Part shown: positions 22,526 through 30,830 of the stretch, piece by piece
How the letters are laid out: every line of letters begins with the position of its first letter
Position numbering within the stretch: position 1 is the first letter of the stretch
NCBI RefSeq assembly: GCF_001017755.1
Contig: NZ_JWIO01000029.1
Location: 11,289-49,065 of the forward strand
Origin: Protofrankia coriariae
Lineage (GTDB): Bacteria > Actinomycetota > Actinomycetes > Frankiales > Frankiaceae
Reading direction: 5' to 3'
Length of the DNA: 37,777 nucleotides
The notes under the pieces: model-generated
What the model was told of the DNA's origin: nothing
Database searches by the model: none
Seen by the model: the letters and a program-made list of their open reading frames with translations, nothing else
Position numbers and translations under genes: made by a program

Positions 22526-25335
22526 GACACGCCCCGGGCAAGCAGGGTGTGAGCGGTAGCGCGGGCCAGCCGCAGGCAGTGACGCTCGGAGACCAGGTCA
22601 ACTCCGATCATCCGGGCGTGGTGCAGGTGCAGCAGGTCGGCCAGGACCCGGTCGGGGTCGAGGCCGTCCTGGTCGACACGGGCCCGGTAGTCCACCAGGG
22701 CCCGGCGGAGCCGGTCGTTCTCGTACAGGGGGACTGTCCGCATCACCTGCTCACGGCCACCGCTCACCGGTCGGCCGGCGGTTGTTGTCGCCGGGTCGCC
22801 CCGGTGCTCGACGTGATCGATGAGCCAGGCATGTCCGTTTCCGGTGAAGCCGTCGGCGATGCCGATCAGTCCGGCGGCGGTTGCGACTGTCCGGTCGCCG
22901 GACAGGCGCTGGACGGCCGCGTGGGAGTCGGCGGCGAACACCGCTTCGGCCGCCGCCAGGGTCGGACCTGTGCCGAACCGGGTCTCAGGCCGGTAGGTGT
23001 GGATCGTGTAGTCGCGCAGCAGCGCGTGAGCGCGCAGACGGTCCGCCCACCGTCCGAACTGCCGGACGGCTGCCCCGAAACGGTCCGCGCCGCGCAGCGG
23101 GACGCGTAGCCGGAGATGGGGTTCAGGTTGGTGATAGCGGATGAACCACCAGCGGTCCTGACTGTTCTGGTTGTCGCCGACCAGTTCGGCGAGCCGGGCA
23201 AGGATCTCATCGTCGCGGCCGTAGACCTTCACATACAGCCATGGCGATAGGCCCGGCCGGTGCTCCACGGTGCTGGCGGCCCGCACCGGGCGCGGGTGTC
23301 TCGGCTCGATCGGGTTCGCGGCTCGGGCGAGCGTGACGACGAGCTCGTGGGGTCTGCCTCCGAACCACCCGGGCCGGTCGCCGGCCTCGGTGAGGACCGC
23401 GTACGGCTGCCGGTCAAGCTGGCCGCGAAGGAGCGCGAGGTGGGCGGGCTCGTCGAGGTCGATGCGGATCCGGACATCGTCGGCGCCGAGCAGGACCTCG
23501 GACGGGATCCGGTAGGTCTTCCGCAGCCGCTCCCAGGCATCCCGCCAGTCAGGAAAGAGCGCGGCGCGGGCCGGGAGGCTCCTGGCCGTGATGATCCATC
23601 GGGCGGGATGAAGGATCGACCGGCCGTACCGGATGCGCGGGAGGAACGGGAGTTCGCGGGCGACGGGTCCCCAGGTGAACGGGCAGCAGGGCGCTGAGAA
23701 GGCCGTCCAGATCTCTGTGAGGAACCGCGCGAGCGGTTGCTGGCCGCCAGGGAGGTCGACCGCGTTGAACAGCATCGGCTCGACCGGGCAGCCGCGGGAC
23801 AGTGACACCAGCCAGAGCCGCCGCGCGTCGCCCGTGACCGCCAGGTCGTCGAGATCGAGGCCGGGGTTTTCCTGGTATTCCCCGAGGGGCAGGACCGGCA
23901 GGATCTCGGGAACCCTGGCCAGGGCCGTCATCTTCCGAGCCAGCGGTGGCCCGGAGATCTGCGTCATGATCGCTTCGGGCATGGCGGTTGGCAGCGCGGC
24001 GTACGCGCGGCGGAAGCGCTCCCGCTCGGTGTCGTCGAGCAGGTGCAGGAACCGGCCGACGGTCACCCCGGCGTGCCGGGCCCCGCTGATGACGGTCAGC
24101 GTGAACGCTCCCCGTTCCAGATGACCCAGGGTCTGCGCCGCCAGGCTGAAACGTAGCTCGGTGTGCGGGACCGGCGGCCGATGCCCGACGGTCAGCCTGG
24201 CGATCAGATCGTCGTCCAGGACCACGTCGGCACGGCCGTCGAGGGCGGCCTGCTGGGCGATCTTCGCCAGCATCACGTCGCGAGCGGTGAGCAGCTGCGG
24301 CTCGCGCCGATGGGACCCTCGGTATCCAGCCGGCAGGCCCAGCCCGGACGCCGCTGCCAGTTCTCGGACGGGCACCGCCGCGCCCGGCCCGTACCGTTCG
24401 AGGAACGCCTGGTGATAGGCCCGCCACCCCGGCATCTCCGGCGCGACCAAGGTAAGGATCGATGCGGCGTGCTCGGCCTCGCGCAGCACCGCCGCAGGTA
24501 AGGCCACCGAGCAGCCGACTCCCACATCGGCCACGGTCTGTCCGGACGAGTCCGGAAGGTCGGCGTAGCGGGCGAGGTGCGTCGCCGGGTCGGTCACCGT
24601 CATCGGGGGGCGCACAGCCGAGAGCAGCACGCGGTGGGCCACCAGGTCAGCCAGCATTTCCTCGATGACCGCCAGGTCGACGGTGGGTGCCTCGACGGCC
24701 AGCTTGGCGGTCAGGTCGCTGAACCTGATCGGCCGTCGCGCCGCTTCCACGGCCAGCCGCAGCGGGCGGGTCAGGTCCACCTCGGCATCCCGCAGGTGGC
24801 CCTCGGCGCTCACACCCGGAACGATCCACGAACGGCCGCGGGCGAACCCGAGGCCGTTCGTCACGACCGGGACCGTCCGCAGGGTGGCCAGCCGCTGCTC
24901 GATCCGCTCCGCCTGCTCGTCCAGGAACAGCCCGTCCGGCCGGATCACGACCCGGTGGTCACCGCCCCACGCGGCATGCGCGCGGGTGCTGAACTCCACC
25001 GGGGCGATGCCCGCGAACAGCCCGAACGGCGTCGCTCTGCTCGTCCAGCGCAGCAGATACCGCGTCAGCGTCTCTACCAGCCGCCGCACCGGCCGCGTCG
25101 CGCTTCGGGCAGCGGGCGCAGGCGAGGCGAGCTGCCGCTCCACCTGGGCGGCCAGCTCCGGTGACGCGGTCCGCACCGCGTCGGCGAACCCGCGCAACGC
25201 CCATACCCGTCGGAGCCACACCTGCCAGCCAGGGACGTCGTCGCCGGTCAGGTCCGGCCACGGCGGTAGTTCCAGATCCGCGGGGATCGTCGTGGTCCTG
25301 ATCAGTGCCGCGTCCACGGCCTCATACGCGCGCAC
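22522..25335 (-). CDS. lanB: Full-length lantibiotic dehydratase (LanB)
   Basis: About 937 aa. The N-terminal glutamylation domain (first two thirds) includes R-W-T-S-R-A-T-P-F-G-L-F-A-G and Y-G-R-S-I-L-H-P-A-R-W; the C-terminal SpaB_C elimination domain includes W-L-Y-V-K-V-Y-G and W-W-F-I-R-Y-H-Q-P-E-P-H-L-R-L-R. It dehydrates Ser/Thr using glutamyl-tRNA. I chose GTG 25335 because GGAGG lies 5 nt upstream; the frame is open to ATG 25398, but that start would place the intergenic hairpin inside the coding region. It overlaps lanC by 4 bp. Confidence 0.93.
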   Translation of the reverse strand: MRAYEAVDAALIRTTTIPADLELPPWPDLTGDDVPGWQVWLRRVWALRGFADAVRTASPELAAQVERQLASPAPAARSATRPVRRLVETLTRYLLRWTSRATPFGLFAGIAPVEFSTRAHAAWGGDHRVVIRPDGLFLDEQAERIEQRLATLRTVPVVTNGLGFARGRSWIVPGVSAEGHLRDAEVDLTRPLRLAVEAARRPIRFSDLTAKLAVEAPTVDLAVIEEMLADLVAHRVLLSAVRPPMTVTDPATHLARYADLPDSSGQTVADVGVGCSVALPAAVLREAEHAASILTLVAPEMPGWRAYHQAFLERYGPGAAVPVRELAAASGLGLPAGYRGSHRREPQLLTARDVMLAKIAQQAALDGRADVVLDDDLIARLTVGHRPPVPHTELRFSLAAQTLGHLERGAFTLTVISGARHAGVTVGRFLHLLDDTERERFRRAYAALPTAMPEAIMTQISGPPLARKMTALARVPEILPVLPLGEYQENPGLDLDDLAVTGDARRLWLVSLSRGCPVEPMLFNAVDLPGGQQPLARFLTEIWTAFSAPCCPFTWGPVARELPFLPRIRYGRSILHPARWIITARSLPARAALFPDWRDAWERLRKTYRIPSEVLLGADDVRIRIDLDEPAHLALLRGQLDRQPYAVLTEAGDRPGWFGGRPHELVVTLARAANPIEPRHPRPVRAASTVEHRPGLSPWLYVKVYGRDDEILARLAELVGDNQNSQDRWWFIRYHQPEPHLRLRVPLRGADRFGAAVRQFGRWADRLRAHALLRDYTIHTYRPETRFGTGPTLAAAEAVFAADSHAAVQRLSGDRTVATAAGLIGIADGFTGNGHAWLIDHVEHRGDPATTTAGRPVSGGREQVMRTVPLYENDRLRRALVDYRARVDQDGLDPDRVLADLLHLHHARMIGVDLVSERHCLRLARATAHTLLARGVS

Positions 25336-25362
25336 CCGCACCTCCACCCATGAGCTGTGGGT

Positions 25363-25400
25363 GTGTGGCCCGGCCCCCTGCGCAGGGGGCCGGGCCACAC
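25363..25400 (-). promoter_or_regulatory. 18-bp perfect hairpin between precursor gene and lanB
   Basis: GTGTGGCCCGGCCCCCTG at 25363-25380 pairs perfectly with 25383-25400, leaving a nominal 2-nt loop. It begins 7 bp after the precursor stop. There is no U-tract, so it probably acts as a partial terminator or 3' stabiliser that makes precursor mRNA exceed lanBC mRNA. Confidence 0.8.
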
Positions 25401-25407
25401 ATCAGCG

Positions 25408-25554
25408 TCAGCCGTTGGTGGTGCAGGCGTCGCTGCCGGTTTCTCCGGATCCGCACTTGTCGGAGGTGCAGTCATCCGAACCGGTCGCGGGCGCGGGCCC
25501 GGCGTCGACGAGCTGGATATTGAGACGGAACTCCGAGGTGTCCATGGTGTCCAT
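25408..25554 (-). CDS. FxLD-type class I lanthipeptide precursor peptide
   Basis: A 48-aa peptide. Residues 1-28 form the leader with F9-R-L-N-I-Q-L-V-D, an FxLD-type box in which Asn replaces the usual Asp. The predicted core begins at C29 (CTSDKC, then GSGETGSDAC, then TTNG) with cysteines at 29, 34 and 44 and Ser/Thr at 30, 31, 36, 39, 41, 45, 46. Up to three lanthionine-type rings are possible; those from Cys29 and Cys34 would have to join to neighbouring Ser/Thr. AGGA lies 9 nt upstream of ATG 25554, favouring it over the second Met. The flanking genes are the methyltransferase, lanB and lanC. Confidence 0.92.
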   Translation of the reverse strand: MDTMDTSEFRLNIQLVDAGPAPATGSDDCTSDKCGSGETGSDACTTNG

Positions 25555-25582
25555 CAGAGGGCATCCTTTCTGAGATGGATCT

Positions 25583-25626
25583 CGGAAACCATTTCCCCTT
25601 CCGCGGAGAAGAGGGGTTCGTTTCCG
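25583..25626 (-). promoter_or_regulatory. Hairpin between methyltransferase and precursor genes
   Basis: The outer arms CGGAAAC/GTTTCCG (25583-25589 and 25620-25626) enclose an inner CCCC/GGGG pairing. It occupies the 81-bp gap between the methyltransferase stop and the precursor start and could be a terminator, a processing site or part of an internal promoter region. Confidence 0.5.
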
Positions 25627-25635
25627 GAAGGGTTG

Positions 25636-26856
25636 CTATTTCGAGAGCGGCCAGGTGAATACGACGCGGCTGTGTCTCTTGTTCAGCACCAGCCCTTCCG
25701 GAAGGTCGGCGTCGGGCGTGTCGATCGGAAAAACGCACAGTGTCGGAGCCGGACGGTCGACCTCATCCCATGCGCGGATCTGGTCGGCCATCCGCTCGGC
25801 GGCCCCGGCCGCGCCGGGTCCATGGGCGTAGGCGACGTACTCGAACTCGGTCCCGGCCTCGTCGACCTGGCGCAGCTTCCCCCGGTAAGCCAGGGTCGTA
25901 CCGTCGACGAACGCCGGGGTGCCCCAGCGCCACGACGGAACGACGAGACCGCTGTCGATCGCCTCCTGCGGAACGATCATCGAGCCGAAGTCAGGTAGGT
26001 GGGTGGCCAGCCACAGGTCAAGGTTGGCGGAAAGACGCCCGCCAGGGACGGTCACTCCCGACCGCGCCTCATGACGTTCCTGGGAAAACACGCCGGTGAC
26101 AGCGCCGCCGTCGATGTCCTGCTGGGGTTCGGTGAGCCACAGGGTCACGCCGTCGCCGAGGGCGACGTTCCAGCTATCGCTGGCGCCGGCGCCCTGCATC
26201 GGAACGAATCCACACATCAGGTTGCTGCGGCTGACAAGGTGATTCCCGGAACGCTGGAGCGCCCAGGACCGGGTCATACCCAAGGTGCGAAGCGGGACGA
26301 CGAGGGTGCCGCCGTCGGCGAGTTGGCTGATCCAAGCCGGAGGAATGTCCCACGCGCCCACGGTGATTATGATCATGTCGTAGGTGCGGCCGGGCTCGAT
26401 CCCGAACTCGGCGTCGGCGCATACCACCTTGACGTCGGTGTAGCCCGCCGCGTCCAGGCAGGCGCGGGCCCTGTCAGTGACGTCCGGGTCGATGTCGACG
26501 GTCGTCACCGACCCGTCCGGCCCGGCGATCTCCCGCAGCAGCGCGGCGTTATACCCACCACTGCCCACCTCAAGAACGTGTCGGCCGCTGGCCTGACCCA
26601 GCATCTCCGCGATCAAATACGGCGCGGACACCGAACTGATGCCCACACCGTCCTCGCGGCGCTTGGTGACGATCGCGGTGTCCTCGTATGCCTCCTCCAG
26701 AGAGACCCCCGGAGTGAACAACTCCCGCGGAACCGTCCTTAGCGCCCGCTCCACGTCGGCGCGCATCGTGAGACCCTGCCGCACATGCCCTTTGATGATC
26801 TTGTCGACGAGGGCGTCGCGGAGCTCCTCGGCCCGGGTGGTGATGTCGACGCTCAT
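25636..26856 (-). CDS. PIMT-like methyltransferase, FxLD system
   Basis: A 406-aa protein. The N-terminal 220 residues are a protein-L-isoaspartate O-methyltransferase-like domain (V-L-E-V-G-S-G-G-Y-N-A-A motif I; V-D-I-D-P-D after it; D-M-I-I-I-T-V-G-A-W), and the C-terminus is an extension usual in the FxLD-system methyltransferases. In related lanthipeptide clusters such enzymes methylate Asp, giving succinimide and isoaspartate; the core has Asp32 and Asp42 as candidates. ATG 26856 follows a GAGAGGA site by 8 nt. It is the first gene of the operon. Confidence 0.9.
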   Translation of the reverse strand: MSVDITTRAEELRDALVDKIIKGHVRQGLTMRADVERALRTVPRELFTPGVSLEEAYEDTAIVTKRREDGVGISSVSAPYLIAEMLGQASGRHVLEVGSGGYNAALLREIAGPDGSVTTVDIDPDVTDRARACLDAAGYTDVKVVCADAEFGIEPGRTYDMIIITVGAWDIPPAWISQLADGGTLVVPLRTLGMTRSWALQRSGNHLVSRSNLMCGFVPMQGAGASDSWNVALGDGVTLWLTEPQQDIDGGAVTGVFSQERHEARSGVTVPGGRLSANLDLWLATHLPDFGSMIVPQEAIDSGLVVPSWRWGTPAFVDGTTLAYRGKLRQVDEAGTEFEYVAYAHGPGAAGAAERMADQIRAWDEVDRPAPTLCVFPIDTPDADLPEGLVLNKRHSRVVFTWPLSK

Positions 26857-27475
26857 AGCGACGTCCTCTCTCGATGCGTGTGGACCGCCACGGTTCGGGC
26901 GACCTCCTGACTTTGACGATCTTTCTAGCGTGAGTGGATCGGTATGGAGACCTCCGTGTCGCCCTTGCTCCCGCGCAGGCGAAGCCGGCCGACACAAGAA
27001 CATGATCATCATGTTTCCCTCGGGCGCCACGCCGCGCGCAACGAACAAGATCGAATTGATGCCGTGCGTGACGCACCACCACGATGGCCGATGCCAGGAG
27101 GTGGGTCATTCCCCCCACCACGAACGTTTCCTTCGGCCCTCACAAGGCCGTTGACCTGCGAGAACGCCGCCGCCTGCTCCGCTTTGTCCGGAGCGATGAC
27201 GCCGATTCGTTCGGCGGGGCCCGCAAGGACGCGATCTCGCTCGTCGCCTGGAGGGCGCCGCGGACAAGCAGCGACCCGCGCTCGGTTCACCCCACGAACG
27301 CCGCGGCCGGCGGTATTCCACATCCTGTCCACCATCACCGGCGATGCGGCCGCTTCGATCTACCCGACCCCTCTGTTCTGGCCGTGAGCGGACAGCTACG
27401 GTTGCGACAGTTCGGTCGGTGACCGAGAGCCCCGAGGCCGATCGCCATCCAGACTCAGGGAGGAAGCACCGCGGC
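26857..27475. promoter_or_regulatory. Divergent intergenic region of the lanthipeptide cluster
   Basis: About 620 bp between the methyltransferase (-) and the regulator (+), with no convincing gene. It contains a perfect palindrome GTGCGTGACGCAC at 27064-27076 and a GGTGGG/CCCACC inverted repeat at 27100-27119, both possible regulator sites. Promoters for both directions are expected here. Confidence 0.45.
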
Positions 27476-29164
27476 ATGGACAGGAGCAGCCAGCGCGTCG
27501 AGCAGGAGGAGTTGCGCGCCCGGATGCGCGCGGTGGGCATGGCGCACGACGAGATCGCCGTCGAGTTCGCCCGCCGCTACCGGCTACGGCCTCGTGCCGC
27601 CCACCGCGTGGCGCACGGCTGGACCCAGCAGCAGGCAGCCGGCCACATCAACGCCGCGGTCGCCCGCCTCGGCTCTGACCCGGATGGCACCGCCTCGATG
27701 AGCGCTCCCTGGCTGTCCGAGCTGGAGAACTGGCCGTTCCCGGCCCGCCGACGCCTCACCCCACAGGTCCTCGCCGTGCTCGCCACGATCTACGGCACCG
27801 ACATCCACACCCTGCTCGATCTCGACGACCGGGAACACCTCGCACCCACCGACATGCTCCTGATCAACGGCATGCGCCAATCCGTACCATCGTCACCCAT
27901 ACCAGCCGGCAGAGGAATCATCCCAGCCAGACTGGGTCTCATAGGAAACGACGACGTGGGCTCACCAGAATCGTCCGCTTCTATAGGGATGGACTCCCGA
28001 CAGAATGATCGTCACGGAGGATTCCGGCCTGTCACCGAGGGTGTCGCGGCACGGCGGATCGCCGTCGGACACAGCAGGCCGTCCCTGGACACGCCACTGG
28101 CAGGATGGCTTGTGGAGAGGATGGTCGTCATGGCAGCTCGTGAGTCCGCCGATTTCGGCCGGGCATCTGGTCGCAGCAACGTGGGCCCGCTGACAGTCGA
28201 ACAGTTCCACGCGGATCTGACCTGGCTGGCCACACGCTACCCCTATCGTCCCGTCGCGCCGTCGTTCGCCGAGATCGTCGATCTGCGCAACCACGCGTTC
28301 AGCCTGCTGGAAGAGCGACAGCGTCCGGACGAGACCCGAGAGCTGTATGTGATCGCGGGCATGTTGTGCGGCATGCTGGCCAACGCCTCCTTCGACCTCG
28401 GCTACCTCCATGCCGCGGCGACCCAGGCACGGACAGCCTTCCTGTGCGGGGAGCTGGCCGGGCACAACGGCCTGCGCTGCTGGGTCCGTGGCATGCAAAG
28501 CCTGATCGCCTACTGGCAGGGCAGTCTGCCCGAGGCCGTCTCGCTGGCCCGCCACGGCTGGGAATTCGTTCCGGAACACGGCACCGCACGCGTCCGGGCG
28601 GCAGCCCTGGAGGCACGCGCCGCGGGCCGGTTGGGCGACGAGGCAACGGTGCGGGACGCGCTGCGGCGTGCCGGCCAGGCCCGCGACGAGATCACCGACG
28701 ATGACGCGCCCGGCGGGATGCTGGCCTTTCCCGAGCCCAAACAGTTCTTCTACACCGCATCCTCCTACCTGGGACTACACGGCCAGGCCCTGCCCGCGGC
28801 CAACTGGGCGACTCGCGCCGAACAGGTCGCCAGAGCCGCGATCGGTCTGTACGAGGCCGCGCCCACCAGCGAACAGCGGCTCGGGGAACTGTCGCTGGCC
28901 CGGCTCGACCTGGCCGCCGCCCACCTGGAGCGCTCCGAACTCGACGGCGCGGCGCAGACGATCCGGACCGTCCTGGACGCCACGGCGCACCGGCCCACCG
29001 ACAGCGTCCTGCGCCGACTTCGCCAGCTCGCCACCGTCGCGGACCGGCCCCGGTATCGGGATCTGCTCCCCGCCCAGCACCTGCGTGAGGAGATCCTGGA
29101 TACCTGCACGACCGCTACGCAGACCACGAACCGCTTCCACGACACCCGCGCCGACGCCGAATGA
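27476..29164 (+). CDS. HTH-TPR transcriptional regulator
   Basis: A 562-aa protein. The N-terminus (about 1-130) carries an HTH region (M-A-H-D-E-I-A-V-E-F-A-R-R-Y, then W-L-S-E-L-E-N-W-P); a variable linker follows (about 140-220) and then a helical TPR-type sensor (about 240-550, with D-L-G-Y-L-H-A-A-A-T-Q-A-R). ATG 27476 has GGGAGGA about 11 nt upstream. Divergent from the lanthipeptide operon and overlapping the oxidoreductase gene (ATGA). A likely local regulator; a close paralogue is broken at 20220-20405. Confidence 0.82.
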   Translation: MDRSSQRVEQEELRARMRAVGMAHDEIAVEFARRYRLRPRAAHRVAHGWTQQQAAGHINAAVARLGSDPDGTASMSAPWLSELENWPFPARRRLTPQVLAVLATIYGTDIHTLLDLDDREHLAPTDMLLINGMRQSVPSSPIPAGRGIIPARLGLIGNDDVGSPESSASIGMDSRQNDRHGGFRPVTEGVAARRIAVGHSRPSLDTPLAGWLVERMVVMAARESADFGRASGRSNVGPLTVEQFHADLTWLATRYPYRPVAPSFAEIVDLRNHAFSLLEERQRPDETRELYVIAGMLCGMLANASFDLGYLHAAATQARTAFLCGELAGHNGLRCWVRGMQSLIAYWQGSLPEAVSLARHGWEFVPEHGTARVRAAALEARAAGRLGDEATVRDALRRAGQARDEITDDDAPGGMLAFPEPKQFFYTASSYLGLHGQALPAANWATRAEQVARAAIGLYEAAPTSEQRLGELSLARLDLAAAHLERSELDGAAQTIRTVLDATAHRPTDSVLRRLRQLATVADRPRYRDLLPAQHLREEILDTCTTATQTTNRFHDTRADAE

Positions 29165-30021
29165 GTTGCCCGGCGCGGCCGGTGGTGGCGCTGCTGCACC
29201 CCGGGGCGATGGGCGCGGCGGTAGGCCGGCAGGCCACCGGCAGGGCGCGGGTGCGGTGGCTGCCGGAAGGGCGCAGCGCCGCGACCGCGTCCCGCGCCAG
29301 CGCCGCCGGGTTGCGGCCCGCACCGGACATGACCGCCCTCGTCCACGACGCGGACGTGGTGATCTCCCTGTGTCCCCCGCAGGTCGCCGACCGGATCGCC
29401 GCGGCGGTGCTGGCGGCCGGCTTCCGCCACGGGCTCTTCCTCGACGCGAACGCGCTCACCCCCGAACGGATGGCAGCGATCGGTGACCTGTTCGCGGACA
29501 CCACGGTCCGGGTCGTCGACGGCGCGATCATCGGCCCGCCGCCCACCGGGCCGGGGACCACCCGGCTCTACCTCGCCGGCACACCCGAGGACACCACCGC
29601 CGTGGCGGACCTGTTCACCGGCTCCGACCTGGACGTCCTACCGATCTCCGACCAAATCGGCGCCGCGTCGGCGCTGAAGACCGCGCAGGCGGTGTTCCAG
29701 AAGGCCAGCCGCGCCCTCGCCGGACTCGCCCACGCGCTCGCCGAGCACTACGGCGTCGGGGACGTCCTGACCGCGGAGGGGCAGCGCTACCACCGCCCGA
29801 TCCTCGCCGAACCCGACTATCTTCCCTCCGTCGCCGCTCGTGCGTGGCGGTGGTCACCGGAGATGGCCGAAGCCGCCGCTGCCCTGCGTGCCGCATGCCT
29901 GCCGGACACCATGATCCGTGGCGCGGAAGAAATCTTCGATGCCTGGACGACCTACCGCGACTCCCCGCCCGGCGAGGTCGACACGCTCTTCACCCACCTG
30001 CGCCGAGAACCCGGACGGTAG
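29161..30021 (+). CDS. NAD(P)-binding oxidoreductase, 3-hydroxyisobutyrate dehydrogenase-like
   Basis: A 286-aa protein with an N-terminal Rossmann motif V-V-A-L-L-H-P-G-A-M-G-A-A-V-G and D-V-V-I-S-L-C-P-P, as in beta-hydroxyacid dehydrogenases; the C-terminal helical part (about 165-285, with the D-x-I-G-A-A-S-A-L-K-T segment) fits a DUF1932-type domain. The start overlaps the regulator stop (ATGA). It may tailor a metabolite or be a regulator-linked sensor; no substrate can be named. Confidence 0.8.
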   Translation: MSCPARPVVALLHPGAMGAAVGRQATGRARVRWLPEGRSAATASRASAAGLRPAPDMTALVHDADVVISLCPPQVADRIAAAVLAAGFRHGLFLDANALTPERMAAIGDLFADTTVRVVDGAIIGPPPTGPGTTRLYLAGTPEDTTAVADLFTGSDLDVLPISDQIGAASALKTAQAVFQKASRALAGLAHALAEHYGVGDVLTAEGQRYHRPILAEPDYLPSVAARAWRWSPEMAEAAAALRAACLPDTMIRGAEEIFDAWTTYRDSPPGEVDTLFTHLRREPGR

Positions 30022-30502
30022 ACGGGCGGTTCCGGTCTGTCAACGGCCAGAAGATCACGATGTGGGTGTGCCGTTAGCAGCTGCCCCAGCAGATCGCCGC
30101 GGTCCGCCTGAAGGTCAACGAGGGCTCGCCATCCTCGTCCTCCCGCGCTGGAAGGTCACGGGTACGAAAAAATCGGTTCGCGGTCGTTGACCCCGGCAGA
30201 ACCGTGGAAACAGGCGGAAACGCCGATCGCCCGTTTCCGGGACCATCGCTCGTCCTGTCCGACTCGCCGGCTGGGCATAGCCATGAGGATGGGGCGTCCC
30301 TCTGCGCACGGGGGTTGTCCTGTGCTCCCGCATGGCGTGTCCACGGTGGTGAACGATTGCTCCTCGGGGAGTGAAGGCGGGCACCGTCCCGAATCGACAG
30401 ACGTGGTCCAGGACGTTTCTCCAGGTCAAAAGGGGTGGGACGCAACGAACAGCTTCTTCGTGACGGGGGGAATGACTGTCTGACGCCATCGGGGCGATGG
30501 TG

Positions 30503-30516
30503 TAACGGTTCCGTTA
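30503..30516. promoter_or_regulatory. Palindrome TAACGGTTCCGTTA
   Basis: Perfect 6-2-6 inverted repeat. Its last base is the A of the start codon of the 30-codon ORF, a position suited to an operator or a translational block. Confidence 0.45.
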
Positions 30517-30608
30517 TGACTACTCTCGGCGAGGATTGCTCGGATGATGAGGACCGCGTGCGCGACGCGCCCTGGCAGCGCCCTTGGCACCAGGCCCAGG
30601 CCAGCTGA
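30516..30608 (+). CDS. Possible 30-aa peptide
   Basis: ATG 30516 opens 30 codons, MTTLGEDCSDD at the start and W-Q-R-P-W-H-Q-A-Q-A-S at the end. Composition is peptide-like (one Cys, acidic first half, two Trp) but there is no clear ribosome site. Could be a leader peptide for the downstream ATPase gene or chance. Confidence 0.25.
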   Translation: MTTLGEDCSDDEDRVRDAPWQRPWHQAQAS

Positions 30609-30830
30609 TCGGAGGCCCTACACGGGCGAAGAGTTCGCGGTGGCGGGCCGGCCGTCGCAGGGGGGTTCCTGATGGAGCCCGACGGGTTCGCTCCGGACAC
30701 CCAGTCACGGCATCCCGCTTCCTCCGGCATTCTCGCCCCACGGCCCACAGCGTCACGCGTTCTTGCTGTCAGGCCACATGCCCACAGCCCGGCGAGCAGG
30801 CACGCGCCTCGTGGCCAGGAGAGCCGCTTC

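Larger units (their letters stand above)
30022..30671. other. Intergenic region, one possible tiny ORF
   Basis: About 650 bp with no clear gene. It contains the palindrome at 30503-30516 and the 30-codon ORF at 30516-30608 described separately. Other frames look non-coding. Confidence 0.4.

Noticed and set aside
20807-22552. A 581-codon plus-strand frame opposite lanC and the SpaB_C-like gene
   Set aside because: Gly/Val-rich low-complexity shadow with no domain; lanC motifs are on the minus strand.
25336-25398. N-terminal extension of LanB to ATG 25398
   Set aside because: It would translate the 18-bp hairpin and begins 7 bases before the precursor gene's stop region; GTG 25335 has a proper ribosome site.
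26857-27048. N-terminal extension of the methyltransferase frame to 27048
   Set aside because: The extension has no conserved sequence, and ATG 26856 has a GAGAGGA ribosome site.
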